DNA of 64,000 bases from Poseidonocella sp. HB161398 (GCF_005870025.1 NZ_VATA01000018.1:62001-126000); one strand, 5' to 3'. Shown: positions 29,100 through 38,312, counted from the first letter of the stretch. Program-made: numbers and translations. Notes: generated from the sequence alone by a model not told the origin.

Positions 29100-29260
29100 G
29101 GGGCGTCTCCTGTGGCGCGTCGTTCCCTGCAGATTTCGGTCCTCCGGGCGCGGACATCAAGCCCCCCGGAGGATTGCTTCCCTTGCGGCAGTCCGGACGT
29201 TTACCTTTACCTCCCGACTGGCCTATCCTGTTGCAGTGAGTGCAGTTGGCGGAGTCCCGA

Positions 29261-30442
29261 ATGATCGACACCCTCGTGATCGCAATCGTCACGATAGGCT
29301 ACTGCCTGATGTCGCGCCGCCTGTCCCAGAGCGTGGTGACGGCCCCCATGGTGTTCATCCTGCTGGGTTTCCTGCTGGCGCTGGCCGGAGGACCGGGCGA
29401 GGGAGAGATCGTCCACGTGCTGCATGCGGTCGCCGAAGTGGCGCTGGTCGTGCTGCTCTTCCTCGATGCGGCGCAGACCGATCTGCGCAGCCTGCGCAGC
29501 CACCGGCAATGGCCGGTGCGGATGCTGCTTCTCGGCCTGCCGCTGGCGATCCTGCTCGGCACGGGGCTGGTGGCGCTGCTGGCGCCGGGCTGGCCGCTGG
29601 CGGCCGCGGCGCTGGTGGCGGCAATCCTGGCGCCGACGGATGCGGCGCTCGGCCAGGCGGTGATCTCCAATCCCGAGGTGCCCGAGCGCCAGCGCCAGTC
29701 GCTGACGGTGGAGAGCGGGCTGAATGACGGGCTGGCGCTGCCGGTCGTGCTGATGCTGGCCAGCCTTGCCGCCGGGGTGGAGACGCAGGAAACCGGCTAC
29801 TGGCTGCGCTTCGCGCTGGCGCAGGTGGTGCTCGGCCCCCTGGCCGGGCTGGCGGCGGGCTGGGCGGGGGCGCGGCTTCTCGACCTGGCGCGGGCGCGGC
29901 GCACGACCGAGGCGGCCTTCGAGGGGATCGCCACCCTGGCCATCGCCGCGGCCTGCTATGTCCTCGCCGACCTGATCGGCGGCAACGGCTTCATCGCCGC
30001 CTTCACCGGCGGGCTGGTCTTCGGCCATGTCCATCGCGGCCGCTCCACCTTCATCTACGAATTCGCCGAGGGCGAGGGGCAGATCCTGGCCTGGGCCGCC
30101 TTCCTGCTGATCGGGCTGGGGCTGATGCCCGAGGCGGTGGCCTATCTCGACTGGCGCATGCTGGCGGTGATCCTGGGCAGCCTCTTCGTCATCCGGCCGC
30201 TGGCGATCTGGCTGTCGCTGGCGGGCACGGATGCCGATCCGGCGACGCGGATCTTCTTCGGCTGGTTCGGTCCGCGCGGCCTGGCGACGGCGCTGTTCGC
30301 GCTTCTGGTCGTGCCGCAGATCGACCCGCTGCAATCGGTGCCGATCCTGCATCTGGCGGTCAATGCGGTCTGGATCAGCGCGCTGCTGCACGGCATGACG
30401 GCGGCGCCGGGGGCGCGTGCCTTCGCACGGAGGCGGCAATGA
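29261..30442 (+). CDS. Cation:proton antiporter (CPA family)
   Basis: A 393-residue membrane protein with about 12 hydrophobic segments and no cytosolic C-terminal domain. LAPTDAALGQAVISNPEVPERQRQSLTVESGLNDG is the typical CPA1 core; key elements are LAPTDAALG and the ESGLNDG motif with its conserved Asp. Likely Na+ or K+/H+ exchange at the inner membrane. The ATG at 29261 with GGAG 6 nt upstream is preferred to the GTG at 29240. Its stop overlaps the start of the AraC gene (ATGA), so both are translated together. Confidence 0.88.
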   Translation: MIDTLVIAIVTIGYCLMSRRLSQSVVTAPMVFILLGFLLALAGGPGEGEIVHVLHAVAEVALVVLLFLDAAQTDLRSLRSHRQWPVRMLLLGLPLAILLGTGLVALLAPGWPLAAAALVAAILAPTDAALGQAVISNPEVPERQRQSLTVESGLNDGLALPVVLMLASLAAGVETQETGYWLRFALAQVVLGPLAGLAAGWAGARLLDLARARRTTEAAFEGIATLAIAAACYVLADLIGGNGFIAAFTGGLVFGHVHRGRSTFIYEFAEGEGQILAWAAFLLIGLGLMPEAVAYLDWRMLAVILGSLFVIRPLAIWLSLAGTDADPATRIFFGWFGPRGLATALFALLVVPQIDPLQSVPILHLAVNAVWISALLHGMTAAPGARAFARRRQ

Positions 30443-31476
30443 CGGGCGCGCGGCTCGATGCAGAGGATTTCAAGGTCCCCGCGGACTGGGTGCGCAGCGC
30501 CATCCGCATCTCGGGGGCGGGATCGAACCTGGTGGCCCGGGTGCTCGGCGCGGCGGGGATCGATCCGGCAGCGCTCGAGGGCGAGGATGCGGTGATCGGC
30601 CAGCGCCAGGAGGCGACCTTCTTCCATGCGCTCTGCGACCAGGCGGGCGATCCCTATTACGCGGCCGAGCTGGGGCTGCGCATGCCCGGGCGCACCAGCA
30701 CGCTGCTGAGCTACGTGATCCACGGCTCGCGCAGCCTCGGCGTCGCGATGGAGGCGGCCTCGCGCTTCCTGAAGCTGGCGCGGCCGGGGCTGCACATGGA
30801 GTTCGAGCGCGAGGACGGGGCGGGGCTCTGGGTGATCCGCAGCCCCGATCCCTGGCTGCAGCACCTGCCGGCCTACCAGGAATTCGCGGTCTCGGCGATC
30901 ATCGCGGATTTCCGCAGCGCCACGCAGAGCGGGCTGCGGCCGGAGTCGGTCGTGCTCCCGGCCGCCTCGCGCGGCCACGAGGCGCGGCTGTCCGGCCTTT
31001 GGGGCTGTCCGGTCCTCGCCCAGGCCGACCAGCTGGTGGTGACCTTCGGCCCCGGCGCCATGGCGCTGCCGCTCCACCGCCACGATCCCGACCTGCAGCG
31101 CCATCTGGAACGCTACGGCGAATTGCTGCTGCAGAGCGCGCCCGAGGTCGAGGTCGCGCTGACCCATAGCGTCGAGGAGGCGGTGCTGGCGCATCTGCCC
31201 GAAGGCGGCGCGCCGGCGCTGGCCGTGATCGCCGCGGATCTGGGGCTGAGCACGCGGACCCTCAACCGCAGATTGTCGGCCGAGGGCCAGAGCTACCGCG
31301 AGCTGGTGGAGGAGGTGCGGCGGCGCAAGGCCAAGCTGATGCTCGGCGACCGCAGCCTGCGCCTGGCCGAGATCGCCTTCCTTCTGGGCTATTCCGAGCA
31401 GAGCAGCTTCACGAATGCCTTCCGCCGCTGGACCGGGCTGTCGCCTGGCGCCTACCGCTCCGGGCTGGCAAGATAG
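30439..31476 (+). CDS. AraC family regulator with arabinose-binding-like N-terminal domain
   Basis: A 345-residue regulator. Residues about 20-215 resemble the Arabinose_bd domain of OruR/ArgR-type AraC proteins (GLRMPGRTSTLLSYVIHGSRSLGVAM). The C-terminal AraC HTH comprises VIAADLGLSTRTLNRRLSAEG and LAEIAFLLGYSEQSSFTNAFRRWTG. The ATG overlaps the antiporter TGA, an unusual coupling of a regulator to a transporter that suggests it controls ion homeostasis or responds to the transported ion; that is inference. Confidence 0.88.
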   Translation: MTGARLDAEDFKVPADWVRSAIRISGAGSNLVARVLGAAGIDPAALEGEDAVIGQRQEATFFHALCDQAGDPYYAAELGLRMPGRTSTLLSYVIHGSRSLGVAMEAASRFLKLARPGLHMEFEREDGAGLWVIRSPDPWLQHLPAYQEFAVSAIIADFRSATQSGLRPESVVLPAASRGHEARLSGLWGCPVLAQADQLVVTFGPGAMALPLHRHDPDLQRHLERYGELLLQSAPEVEVALTHSVEEAVLAHLPEGGAPALAVIAADLGLSTRTLNRRLSAEGQSYRELVEEVRRRKAKLMLGDRSLRLAEIAFLLGYSEQSSFTNAFRRWTGLSPGAYRSGLAR

Positions 31477-31661
31477 GCGGCCCGGCGCCGATGGGGGCTA
31501 GTCTTCAAAATCCCGCTTTGCGAGATGCCGCAAACTGAGTCGCGCTGCCGCTCCGGACGGCAGCGACGGCTCGGGGGCGCCCAATTTGAGGGCAGAAATG
31601 CCGCGTCAGCTGCCGTTGGAGAAAATTAGTTTCCCAAGTATGTTCGTAGGCAAACGATATT

Positions 31662-31717
31662 CCGTGACGTGAATGGCTCGAAGCGCGCCTGTCTGATTTC
31701 CGTCATGGACGTCACGG
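31662..31717. repeat. Pair of perfect 9-bp inverted repeats in a promoter region
   Basis: CCGTGACGT (31662-31670) and ACGTCACGG (31709-31717) are exact reverse complements, 47 bp centre to centre, the nearer arm ending 15 bp before the ATG of the 540-residue orphan protein. The surrounding 31,600-31,740 stretch is lower in GC than its neighbours. Possible operator half-sites or a cruciform. Confidence 0.6.
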
Positions 31718-31732
31718 GGGCGTGATGCTGTT

Positions 31733-33355
31733 ATGTCATCGGTCTTCCGGGGGGAACGTGGATCTACTGCGATGGCGGATGTTGAAAAGAGCGATGACAT
31801 AGCGGCTGCATGGCGCCGGCGTCATGGCGCGTTCCTGGCGGAGCCCGGCGCATGGCTGCTGCGCTCCGGAAGGGAAGCTGCCGGAGGGACCCTGTTCGGA
31901 CTGGCCGACCGGGCGGATGCCGCACTCATGCGCCCGTCGAACGCGGGCTATGCCGTTCTGGTTCCCGGAAAGGACAGGCCGGGTGGCCCGGCGCTGCCCT
32001 TGCCGGGTCTCCAGGAAGAGGCCCTGGGCCGGCAGGGCTGGAGCTGCTGGAAGGCGCTGCCGCGGGCCGTGCCCCTGGTGCTGACCGTTTCCGGCGCGAC
32101 CGGGGCAAAGGCGCGGATGCGCGGCCTGCAGGTGCCGCTGACCGGACCGGCGGGACGCCGCGCCTGGCTGGCGGCCGGGCTGGTCTCCTGCCCGGTGCAG
32201 GTCGAAGACGGCACCGGCAGCGGCCACTGGCAGCTGGGCTGGCAGCTGCCGCTCGGCATCGGCGGCGAGATGGCCTCGGCTATCCTCCTGCTCGGCCTGC
32301 AGGGGCTGATGGAGGTCCTGTCGCAGCCGGGACAGGGACGTCCCTTCCTCGTCCGGCTCGACCTTGCCGGGCTCGGCCTGGCGCGCAGCGGCATCCGGCG
32401 GTTGGAGCAGATGCTCTCGCGGGAGCTGCAGCGCTACTGCCGGGTCACCGGCCATGGCGCGCTGCTCCTGGGCGAGCAGGGCTTCGTGCAGGAATATGCC
32501 GATGCCTCCGTCGTGCTGCAGCCGGGCCGCGCGGCGCGGATGGATCTGATCCTGCCGCCGCGGCGCCGGGCGCCGGTCTTCATGGATCTGCACCAGGCGG
32601 CGGTCTCGGGCGCCTGCGGTCCGCTCGGCCTGTCGCTGCAGGCGCAGTCGGGCGAACGGCTGGAGCTGTCCACCGGCGGGGCCGAAGAGGAGAGCTGCGG
32701 TGAGATCCGCGCGGTCAATGGCGGGCGTGCGGCGATGATCGCGCCCGATCCGCGCGGCAGCGGCTGGATGCAGCGGCTCGACCACGCGATCGGCTTCGCG
32801 CCGACGGCCCGCATGTCGACCTATTACGGGCGCAACATCGCCGAGCCGGGGGAATGGAACCTCACGGTGCGCAATCTCGGCCTCTCGACCACCCGGCTGA
32901 CCTTCAATCTCGACAATGCCATGCCGCTGCTGCCGGACTGGCAGATGCCGCATGCCAGCCTGCAGCTCAGCCGCGCGCAGGATTGGGATGCCGAGATGCT
33001 GGACTATGTCCGGCCGGAATTCTTCGGCATCCGCAGCCGGTTCGAGGCGCTGGTCCAGCGCGGCGACCATGTCCCGCCCCTGGTGCTGCGCCGCTTCGCG
33101 GAGGTCGGGCAATGGCCGGTGGCCTCGGTGCTGCTGGGCGGGCGGATCGAGTACCTGCCGGTGCTCGGCGCGCGGGCGCGGCGGATGTACCCGGCCTCGG
33201 ACGGCCGTCGCGTGCTTGCCGAAGCGCCGGCGCCCGGCGCGGTGCCGGAGCCGCAGAGCGACCGGCTGATCGGGCTCTGCCTCGACATCCTGGCGGAGAC
33301 CTCGCCGGACAATGTCGCCGCGCGGCTCGCGGCCCGGCTGGCCGGGCAGAGCTGA
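31733..33355 (+). CDS. Large protein of unknown function
   Basis: A 540-residue protein I do not recognise. It has no signal peptide or transmembrane helix. It appears to have an N-terminal mixed alpha/beta region (to about 180), a Leu/Gly-rich helical middle (about 180-260, AILLLGLQGLMEVLSQPGQGRPFLVRLDLAGLGLARSG described as alternating LG and RL words) and a C-terminal region with STYYGRNIAEPGEW, NLGLSTTRLTFNLDNAMP and SRFEALVQRGDHVPPLVLRR. The start at 31733 is preferred (GGGGGCG about 10 nt upstream); ATG at 31772 is an alternative. It faces the PhnM-like gene 27 bp downstream. An inverted-repeat pair lies just upstream. Confidence 0.8.
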   Translation: MSSVFRGERGSTAMADVEKSDDIAAAWRRRHGAFLAEPGAWLLRSGREAAGGTLFGLADRADAALMRPSNAGYAVLVPGKDRPGGPALPLPGLQEEALGRQGWSCWKALPRAVPLVLTVSGATGAKARMRGLQVPLTGPAGRRAWLAAGLVSCPVQVEDGTGSGHWQLGWQLPLGIGGEMASAILLLGLQGLMEVLSQPGQGRPFLVRLDLAGLGLARSGIRRLEQMLSRELQRYCRVTGHGALLLGEQGFVQEYADASVVLQPGRAARMDLILPPRRRAPVFMDLHQAAVSGACGPLGLSLQAQSGERLELSTGGAEEESCGEIRAVNGGRAAMIAPDPRGSGWMQRLDHAIGFAPTARMSTYYGRNIAEPGEWNLTVRNLGLSTTRLTFNLDNAMPLLPDWQMPHASLQLSRAQDWDAEMLDYVRPEFFGIRSRFEALVQRGDHVPPLVLRRFAEVGQWPVASVLLGGRIEYLPVLGARARRMYPASDGRRVLAEAPAPGAVPEPQSDRLIGLCLDILAETSPDNVAARLAARLAGQS

Positions 33356-33382
33356 AAGAACGGGCCGGACGGCGGCGGCGGG

Positions 33383-34537
33383 CTATTCCGCGGCCATCTG
33401 CAGGGCGCTGCGGCGGCCGATGAACCGCGCCGCGGCGGCGCCGCCGAGATAGGCGAGACGCCCGCCGCAGACGGTTGCCTCGACCTTGCCGGTTGCCTCG
33501 CTGACGAAGGCCAGATCTGCGCGCGCGCCGAAATCCAGCCGCCCCCGGCCGGTCTGGCGCAGGAGCCGGGCGGGCTGTTCCGAGATCAGCGACCAGGCGC
33601 GCGGCAGATCGGCGAGCCCGGCGCCCGCGAGATAGACGGCGAGCTCGGCCAGGGGCAGGGCGGCGCCGTCCGAGACGATCGCGTCGCAGCGCGCCAGCAG
33701 GTCGCGGTCGAGCGTGCGGGTCTGGATCTGCTCGGCCAGCTCGCGCGCGGAGATCACCACCGGATCGCAGACCGCCCGCGCGGCCGCGGCGGCGCGGTAG
33801 CTGGCCGGGGTCATGCAGATCCCCGCGCCGATCATCGAATGGTGCTCGCGCGCCTCGCCGCTCTCGTCCTCGGCCGAGCCGTAGAGCACGCCCCTCGCGT
33901 CGAACTGCTCGGCCAGGTCGCAGAGCGCCCGCGGGATCGAGGGCGCCGCGACGGCCAGCTCCTCGAGGAGCTGCGACAGCGCCTCGGGCGCGCGGCCGGT
34001 CGCCTCCGCCAGCCGGGCGAAGCCCGCGGCATCGGCATCGCGCAGATCGCGCGCGCGGGCGGCGCGGTTGGTGAACATCACCAGGTCGATGCCGTGGCGG
34101 CCGATCAGCTCCAGGAGGCGCGCCGTGCCGCGCGCCGAGGCATGCTCGACCCGCAGGAGCAGGCGCAGATCGGTGACGAGCCGCCCGGACATCGCCGCGA
34201 GCGCCGCCGCCATCTCCGCCGCGGCGGCCGGGCTCTCGGCGGGGCCCTCCCAGGACCAGCCCTGGTGCATGTACTGAAGCGTCACGCCCTGGGCGGCGCC
34301 GGTGCGGTCGGCCTCGTCGAGGACCCAGGCGCAGCCGCGCTCGCCGCCGCGCGGCGCCGGGGCGGCGGCCATCATGTCGATGACGCCGGGCAGGATCAGG
34401 TAGCCGCTCATGTCCACGGCCGGCAGCGGTCCCTTGGTGATCCGCCCCTCGGCAATGGCGATGGAGCGGTCCTGCAGGAGGCCGTCGCGCAGGATGCGCG
34501 CGCCCGTGAAACGCATGGGGGGAAGCTGACCAGACAT
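33383..34537 (-). CDS. PhnM-like amidohydrolase-fold protein, metal ligands lost (probable pseudoenzyme)
   Basis: A 384-residue protein built like PhnM (ribose 1-methylphosphonate triphosphate diphosphohydrolase): RFTGARILRDGLLQDRSIAIAEGRITKGPLP beta-sandwich opening, LILPGVID, a VTLQYMHQGWSWEG segment, LRLLLRVEH, a LEELAVAAPSIPRALCDLAEQFDARGVLYGS helix region, SMIGAGICMTPASYR, SDGAALPL and a C-terminal AYLGG strand. At every metal or substrate site expected for the family the residues differ: MMA instead of H-x-D after LPGVID, YGSAED instead of a SHDD-type motif, and no GAPNxxRGGS motif. Catalysis by the usual mechanism is unlikely. The start at 34537 follows GCGAGGA. No phn genes are adjacent. 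Confidence 0.78.
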   Translation of the reverse strand: MSGQLPPMRFTGARILRDGLLQDRSIAIAEGRITKGPLPAVDMSGYLILPGVIDMMAAAPAPRGGERGCAWVLDEADRTGAAQGVTLQYMHQGWSWEGPAESPAAAAEMAAALAAMSGRLVTDLRLLLRVEHASARGTARLLELIGRHGIDLVMFTNRAARARDLRDADAAGFARLAEATGRAPEALSQLLEELAVAAPSIPRALCDLAEQFDARGVLYGSAEDESGEAREHHSMIGAGICMTPASYRAAAAARAVCDPVVISARELAEQIQTRTLDRDLLARCDAIVSDGAALPLAELAVYLAGAGLADLPRAWSLISEQPARLLRQTGRGRLDFGARADLAFVSEATGKVEATVCGGRLAYLGGAAAARFIGRRSALQMAAE

Positions 34538-34695
34538 GTCCTCGCTCGCTTGTCGTTCCGGAAGGCATAGCGATTCTCTGTGTCGTGCTTGTGACAAATC
34601 AGCTCTGGCGGCAGCGGATTGGCCGCGCAGGGGGGCGGGCTGGACGCGGGCGGCTGCGGTGCTAGCTTGGGGGGATCGAAAAGGAGGACCCTCCG

Positions 34696-34989
34696 ATGAC
34701 CGAGCTGATCGCCCCCGGCCAGAGCCTGGCCGAGATCGCCCCCGATCTGGAAGCGGCCGGCTGGCGCCGCGACGCCGAGAGTGGCGCAATTGCCAAGAGT
34801 TTCAAATTCCCCGGCTTTCCCGAGGCCTTCGCCTTCATGACGCGGGTCGCCTTCGCGGCCGAAGCGGCGGATCACCATCCCGACTGGCGCAATGTCTGGA
34901 ACCGCGTGGACATCCGGCTGAGCACCCATGACGCGGGCGGGCTCACCGCGAAGGACATCGCGCTTGCACGGGCGGTCGAGGCGGTCTAG
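34696..34989 (+). CDS. phhB: Pterin-4-alpha-carbinolamine dehydratase
   Basis: A 97-residue enzyme that dehydrates 4a-hydroxytetrahydropterin, recycling the pterin cofactor of aromatic hydroxylases. The family signature is [24 protein letters not shown], read here as the conserved D-H-H-P-x-W triad and the V-x-I-x-L-x-T-H-D strand, with [14 protein letters not shown] ending the protein. AAGGAGG precedes the ATG. It stands between the PhnM-like gene (divergent) and the SseB gene; no phenylalanine hydroxylase is adjacent. Confidence 0.94.
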   Translation: MTELIAPGQSLAEIAPDLEAAGWRRDAESGAIAKSFKFPGFPEAFAFMTRVAFAAEAADHHPDWRNVWNRVDIRLSTHDAGGLTAKDIALARAVEAV

Positions 34990-35064
34990 CCGCTTCATCC
35001 CGTCCGCTTGCATGCTGCAGGGCAGCAAAGTACGGTTCGCTCAATTTGCCGGAGGAGCCTTCCG

Positions 35065-35862
35065 ATGACCGATGACGCCGATCTGACTCCGCTCGACCGT
35101 GCCCATGCCAGAATGGACTCTGCCCCCGAAGACGATGCGGCGCGGCTGCGATTCTACGACACCCTGGGCTCGTCCGAGCTCTTCCTGCTGCTCGACCGCG
35201 AGGCCGAGGGCGACCGCATAACGCCGCGGGTCTTCGACCTGGAGAACGGGCAGATCGTGCTGGTCTTCGACCGCGAGGCGCGGCTGGCGGAATTCGCCGG
35301 CGGGATCGCGCCCTATGCGGGCATGTCGGGCCGGGTGCTGGTGGAGATGCTGGCCGGGCAGGGGATCGGGCTGGGGGTGAACCTGGATGTCGCGCCCTCG
35401 GCGATCGTGCTCCTGCCCGAGGCGGTCGACTGGCTCGACGCGCAGCTCAAGCACCGGCCCGAGGAGGGCGAGGCGCGGCCCTCGGAGGTGCGCGCGCCCG
35501 CGGGCCTGCCAGAGGCGCTGATCGAGGGGCTCGACGGCAAGCTCGCCCTGGCGGCGGGGCTGGCCGATCTGGCCTATCTGGCGGCGGTGACCTATGCCGA
35601 CGGGCGGCACGGCCATCTTCTGGCCTTTGTCGATGCCATGCCCGGCGCCGAGCCCGCGCTGGCGCGCGCGGTGCACGAGGCGCTGATCTTCTCCGGCCTC
35701 GCGGCAGGCGAGATCGATGTCGCCTTCTTCCCGTCTTCGGACGGGATCGCGCCGCAGCTGGCCAAGGTCGGGCTGCGCTTCGACCTGCCGAAGCTGCCCG
35801 AGCCGGTGGCCGAGCGCCCGGCGCCCGGCATGGACCCGGACACGCCGCCGATCCTGCGCTGA
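35065..35862 (+). CDS. SseB N-terminal domain protein
   Basis: A 265-residue cytosolic protein. The first half matches the SseB N-terminal domain: SSELFLLLDREAEGDRITPRVFDLENGQIVLVFD, then AYAGMSGRVLVEMLAGQGIGLGVNLD, recognised from the LVFDxExRLAEFA and GxGLxVN patterns. The second half repeats an alpha/beta arrangement (LVAAVTYADGRHGHLLAFVD) like the SseB C-terminal domain. SseB is a poorly understood protein first described with serine-sensitivity enhancement. GGAGGAG lies 8-14 nt before 35065, which decides the start over the upstream opening at 35008. Convergent with the acyl-CoA dehydrogenase. Confidence 0.85.
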   Translation: MTDDADLTPLDRAHARMDSAPEDDAARLRFYDTLGSSELFLLLDREAEGDRITPRVFDLENGQIVLVFDREARLAEFAGGIAPYAGMSGRVLVEMLAGQGIGLGVNLDVAPSAIVLLPEAVDWLDAQLKHRPEEGEARPSEVRAPAGLPEALIEGLDGKLALAAGLADLAYLAAVTYADGRHGHLLAFVDAMPGAEPALARAVHEALIFSGLAAGEIDVAFFPSSDGIAPQLAKVGLRFDLPKLPEPVAERPAPGMDPDTPPILR

Positions 35863-35914
35863 GCGCGGGCGGCCGCCGGGGAGGTCCCGGCGCGGGGGCC
35901 GGGACGGGACAGCG

Positions 35915-37684
35915 CTAGAACGCCTCCTCGGCGAGCTCCATCACCGGTTCCGCGCCCGAGCGGATCCGCGACAGGTGCAGGGCCGTGGCGGGCAGCTGGC
36001 GGGCCATGTAGAACCGCGCGGTCGCCAGCTTGGCCTGCCAGAAGGCCGGATCGCCCTCGCCGGCGGCGCGCTTCTCCAGCGCGACTTTCGACATCCGCGC
36101 CCACATCAGCCCCAGCGCGACATGGCCGAAGAGATGCATGAAGTCGTAGCTGCCCGAGAGCGCGGCATTGGGGTTCTTCATGCCTTCCTGCATGAAGTAC
36201 ATCCCGGCCGCCTGCAGGTCCTTCGAAGCGGCCTTGAGCGGCCCGGTGAAGGCGGCCATCTCCTCGGTGTCATTCTCCTTGCAGAAGGATTTGACCATCT
36301 CGAAGAAGGCCATCACCGCCTTGCCGCCCTTGGCGGGGAGCTTGCGAGCCACCAGGTCGAGCGACTGCACGCCGTTGGTGCCCTCGTAGATCATGGTGAT
36401 CCGCGCATCGCGGACGAACTGCTCCAGCCCCCATTCGCGGGTGAAGCCCGAGCCGCCCAGCGTCTGCTGCGCCAGCACCGTCGTCTCGAAGCCCTTGTCG
36501 GTCAGGAAGCCCTTGATCACTGGGGTCAGCAGCGAGACCAGTGCCTCGGCGTCTTCGTCGCCGGCATGCGCCGCGTCGATCAGCGAGGCGCCCCAGAGGA
36601 CCAGCGCGCGGCCGCCCTCGACGAAGCTCTTCTGCATCATCAGCCCGCGCCGCACGTCGGGATGGACGATGATCGGATCGGCCGGGCCGTCGGGGTTCCT
36701 GGCGCCGGTCGCGTCGCGGCCCTGCAGCCGGTCCCTGGCGAAGGCGGCGGCGTTCTGGTAGGCGACGGCGCCCTGGGCCAGCCCCTGCAGCCCGACGCCG
36801 AGCCGCGCCTCGTTCATCATCGTGAACATGGCGCGCATGCCCTTGTGCATCTCGCCGATCAGGAAGCCCCTGGCGCCGTCGTAATGCATCACGCAGGTGG
36901 CGTTGCCGTGGATCCCCATCTTCTCCTCGAGCCCGCCGCAGGTCACGCCGTTGCGGTCGCCGAGGCTGCCATCCCCGTTGACGAGGAATTTCGGCACGAT
37001 GAAGAGGCTGATGCCCTTCACGCCCTCGGGGCCGCCGGGGATCTTGGCCAGGACCAGATGGACGATGTTCTCCGTCAGGTCGTGCTCGCCCGCGGAGATC
37101 CAGATCTTCTGCCCGGTGATCGCGTAGCTGCCGTCGTCCTGCGGCTCTGCCCTGGTGCGGATCAGCCCCAGATCGGTGCCGCAATGCGGCTCGGTCAGGT
37201 TCATAGTGCCCGACCAGTCGCCGGCGATCATCTTCGGCAGGTAGGTGGCCTTCTGCGCCTCGGAGCCGTGGGCATGGATCGCCGAGATCGCGCCGTGGCT
37301 GAGCCCCTGGTACATGTTGAAGGCCATGTTGGCGGAGACGAACATCTCGCCCACGGCGCAGTTCAGGACATAGGGCATGCCCTGGCCGCCATAGTCGGGA
37401 TCGCAGTCGAGACCGATCCAGCCGCCCTCGCAAATCTGGCGGTAGGCCTCCCTGAAGCCCTCGGGCGTGCGGACCACGCCGTTCTCCAGCCGGCAGCCCT
37501 GGCGGTCGCCGACCGCGTTCAGCGGGGCCAGCACCTCCATCGACAGCCGCCCGGCCTCTTCGAGGACCTGGGCGGTGAAATCGGGCTCCAGCTCGGCATG
37601 GCCGGGCACGGGGCTCCGGGCGATGGCCAGCAGATCCTGCAAGACGAACTGGATGTCCCGCGTGGGCGCCGTGTAGCTCGGCAT
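35915..37684 (-). CDS. Acyl-CoA dehydrogenase (long, DmdC/FadE-like form)
   Basis: A 589-residue flavoenzyme of the larger acyl-CoA dehydrogenase group with a C-terminal extension. [14 protein letters not shown] and [10 protein letters not shown] are the acyl-CoA dehydrogenase signatures around residues 160-210; [37 protein letters not shown] carries the second signature with the catalytic Glu of IYEGTNG. In this clade members act on long acyl-CoAs or on methylmercaptopropionyl-CoA (DmdC), which cannot be told apart here. It lies 89 bp downstream of a MerR regulator on the same strand, probably its operon partner and target. Confidence 0.9.
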   Translation of the reverse strand: MPSYTAPTRDIQFVLQDLLAIARSPVPGHAELEPDFTAQVLEEAGRLSMEVLAPLNAVGDRQGCRLENGVVRTPEGFREAYRQICEGGWIGLDCDPDYGGQGMPYVLNCAVGEMFVSANMAFNMYQGLSHGAISAIHAHGSEAQKATYLPKMIAGDWSGTMNLTEPHCGTDLGLIRTRAEPQDDGSYAITGQKIWISAGEHDLTENIVHLVLAKIPGGPEGVKGISLFIVPKFLVNGDGSLGDRNGVTCGGLEEKMGIHGNATCVMHYDGARGFLIGEMHKGMRAMFTMMNEARLGVGLQGLAQGAVAYQNAAAFARDRLQGRDATGARNPDGPADPIIVHPDVRRGLMMQKSFVEGGRALVLWGASLIDAAHAGDEDAEALVSLLTPVIKGFLTDKGFETTVLAQQTLGGSGFTREWGLEQFVRDARITMIYEGTNGVQSLDLVARKLPAKGGKAVMAFFEMVKSFCKENDTEEMAAFTGPLKAASKDLQAAGMYFMQEGMKNPNAALSGSYDFMHLFGHVALGLMWARMSKVALEKRAAGEGDPAFWQAKLATARFYMARQLPATALHLSRIRSGAEPVMELAEEAF

Positions 37685-37773
37685 GGTCTCTCTCTCCCTT
37701 GGATGCGGACCTTCGCGGTCCGCCGAAATCATCTGGCGCGCCCCCTCTTCGGCGGGGGGCTGCGCCTGGCGGC

Positions 37774-38172
37774 TTACGCCGCCTCAGTCTTTCCCATGGC
37801 GGCGATCTGCTCCGCGCCCAGATCGAGCTGCTCCTGGAGTTCGTCGATCGCGGCGGTCAGGACGTCGCGCTGTTCGGTCATCTCGGCCAGATGGACCCGG
37901 CCAAGGCGGACGGCCTCGCGCACCTGCGCGGCATTGCCATCCGTGGGATTGTAGAGATCCAGGAGCTGGCGGATCTCCTCGAGGCTGAACCCGAAGCGCT
38001 TGCCGCGCAGGATCAGCTTCAGCCGGGCGCGGTCATGCTTGGTATAGAGCCGCTTCTGCCCGATCCGGATCGGCGACAGCAGTTCCTTCGATTCGTAGAA
38101 CCTCAGCGCGCGCGCGGTCACCCCGAAGGCGTCGCACATCGCACGGATGGTCATGGTTTCTTCTTGCGTCAT
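37774..38172 (-). CDS. MerR family regulator, LiuR-like
   Basis: A 132-residue MerR protein. The HTH ([24 protein letters not shown]) is followed by the family's basic [35 protein letters not shown] and a C-terminal coiled coil (about residues 85-125). No metal-binding Cys is present. In alphaproteobacteria closely similar regulators (LiuR, PsrA-like roles) control branched-chain amino-acid and fatty-acid breakdown. It precedes an acyl-CoA dehydrogenase on the same strand and follows a second MerR gene, fitting that role. The CGTAAGC repeats at 38222-38260 lie upstream. Confidence 0.9.
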   Translation of the reverse strand: MTQEETMTIRAMCDAFGVTARALRFYESKELLSPIRIGQKRLYTKHDRARLKLILRGKRFGFSLEEIRQLLDLYNPTDGNAAQVREAVRLGRVHLAEMTEQRDVLTAAIDELQEQLDLGAEQIAAMGKTEAA

Positions 38173-38221
38173 TGCTTTTTCTCTTGTTTCCGCCAGTAGA
38201 CCCGGCGGCAGATGTACTCTA

Positions 38222-38260
38222 CGTAAGCCAAGTGCAAGAGCGGTTGACGCCTGCGTAAGC
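38222..38260. promoter_or_regulatory. Candidate MerR-regulator operator, CGTAAGC repeats
   Basis: CGTAAGC occurs at 38222-38228 and 38254-38260, 32 bp apart (about three helical turns). The second copy is part of TTGACG-cctg-CGTAAG (38244-38259), resembling the interrupted dyads bound by LiuR-type MerR proteins. It lies 50-90 bp upstream of the LiuR-like gene start. Confidence 0.35.
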
Positions 38261-38312
38261 GGAACGTGACGTCATCCCCGGGAAATGGCGTGTCGTAACA
38301 AGTTGACGGAAA

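Noticed and set aside
35884-35905. gtcccgg / ccgggac dyad as terminator between the SseB and acyl-CoA dehydrogenase genes
   Set aside because: The stem is short and no T-tract follows on either strand, so a terminator could not be supported.
35717-37954. A long plus-strand frame across the acyl-CoA dehydrogenase gene
   Set aside because: Antisense to a gene with clear acyl-CoA dehydrogenase motifs; no recognisable protein.
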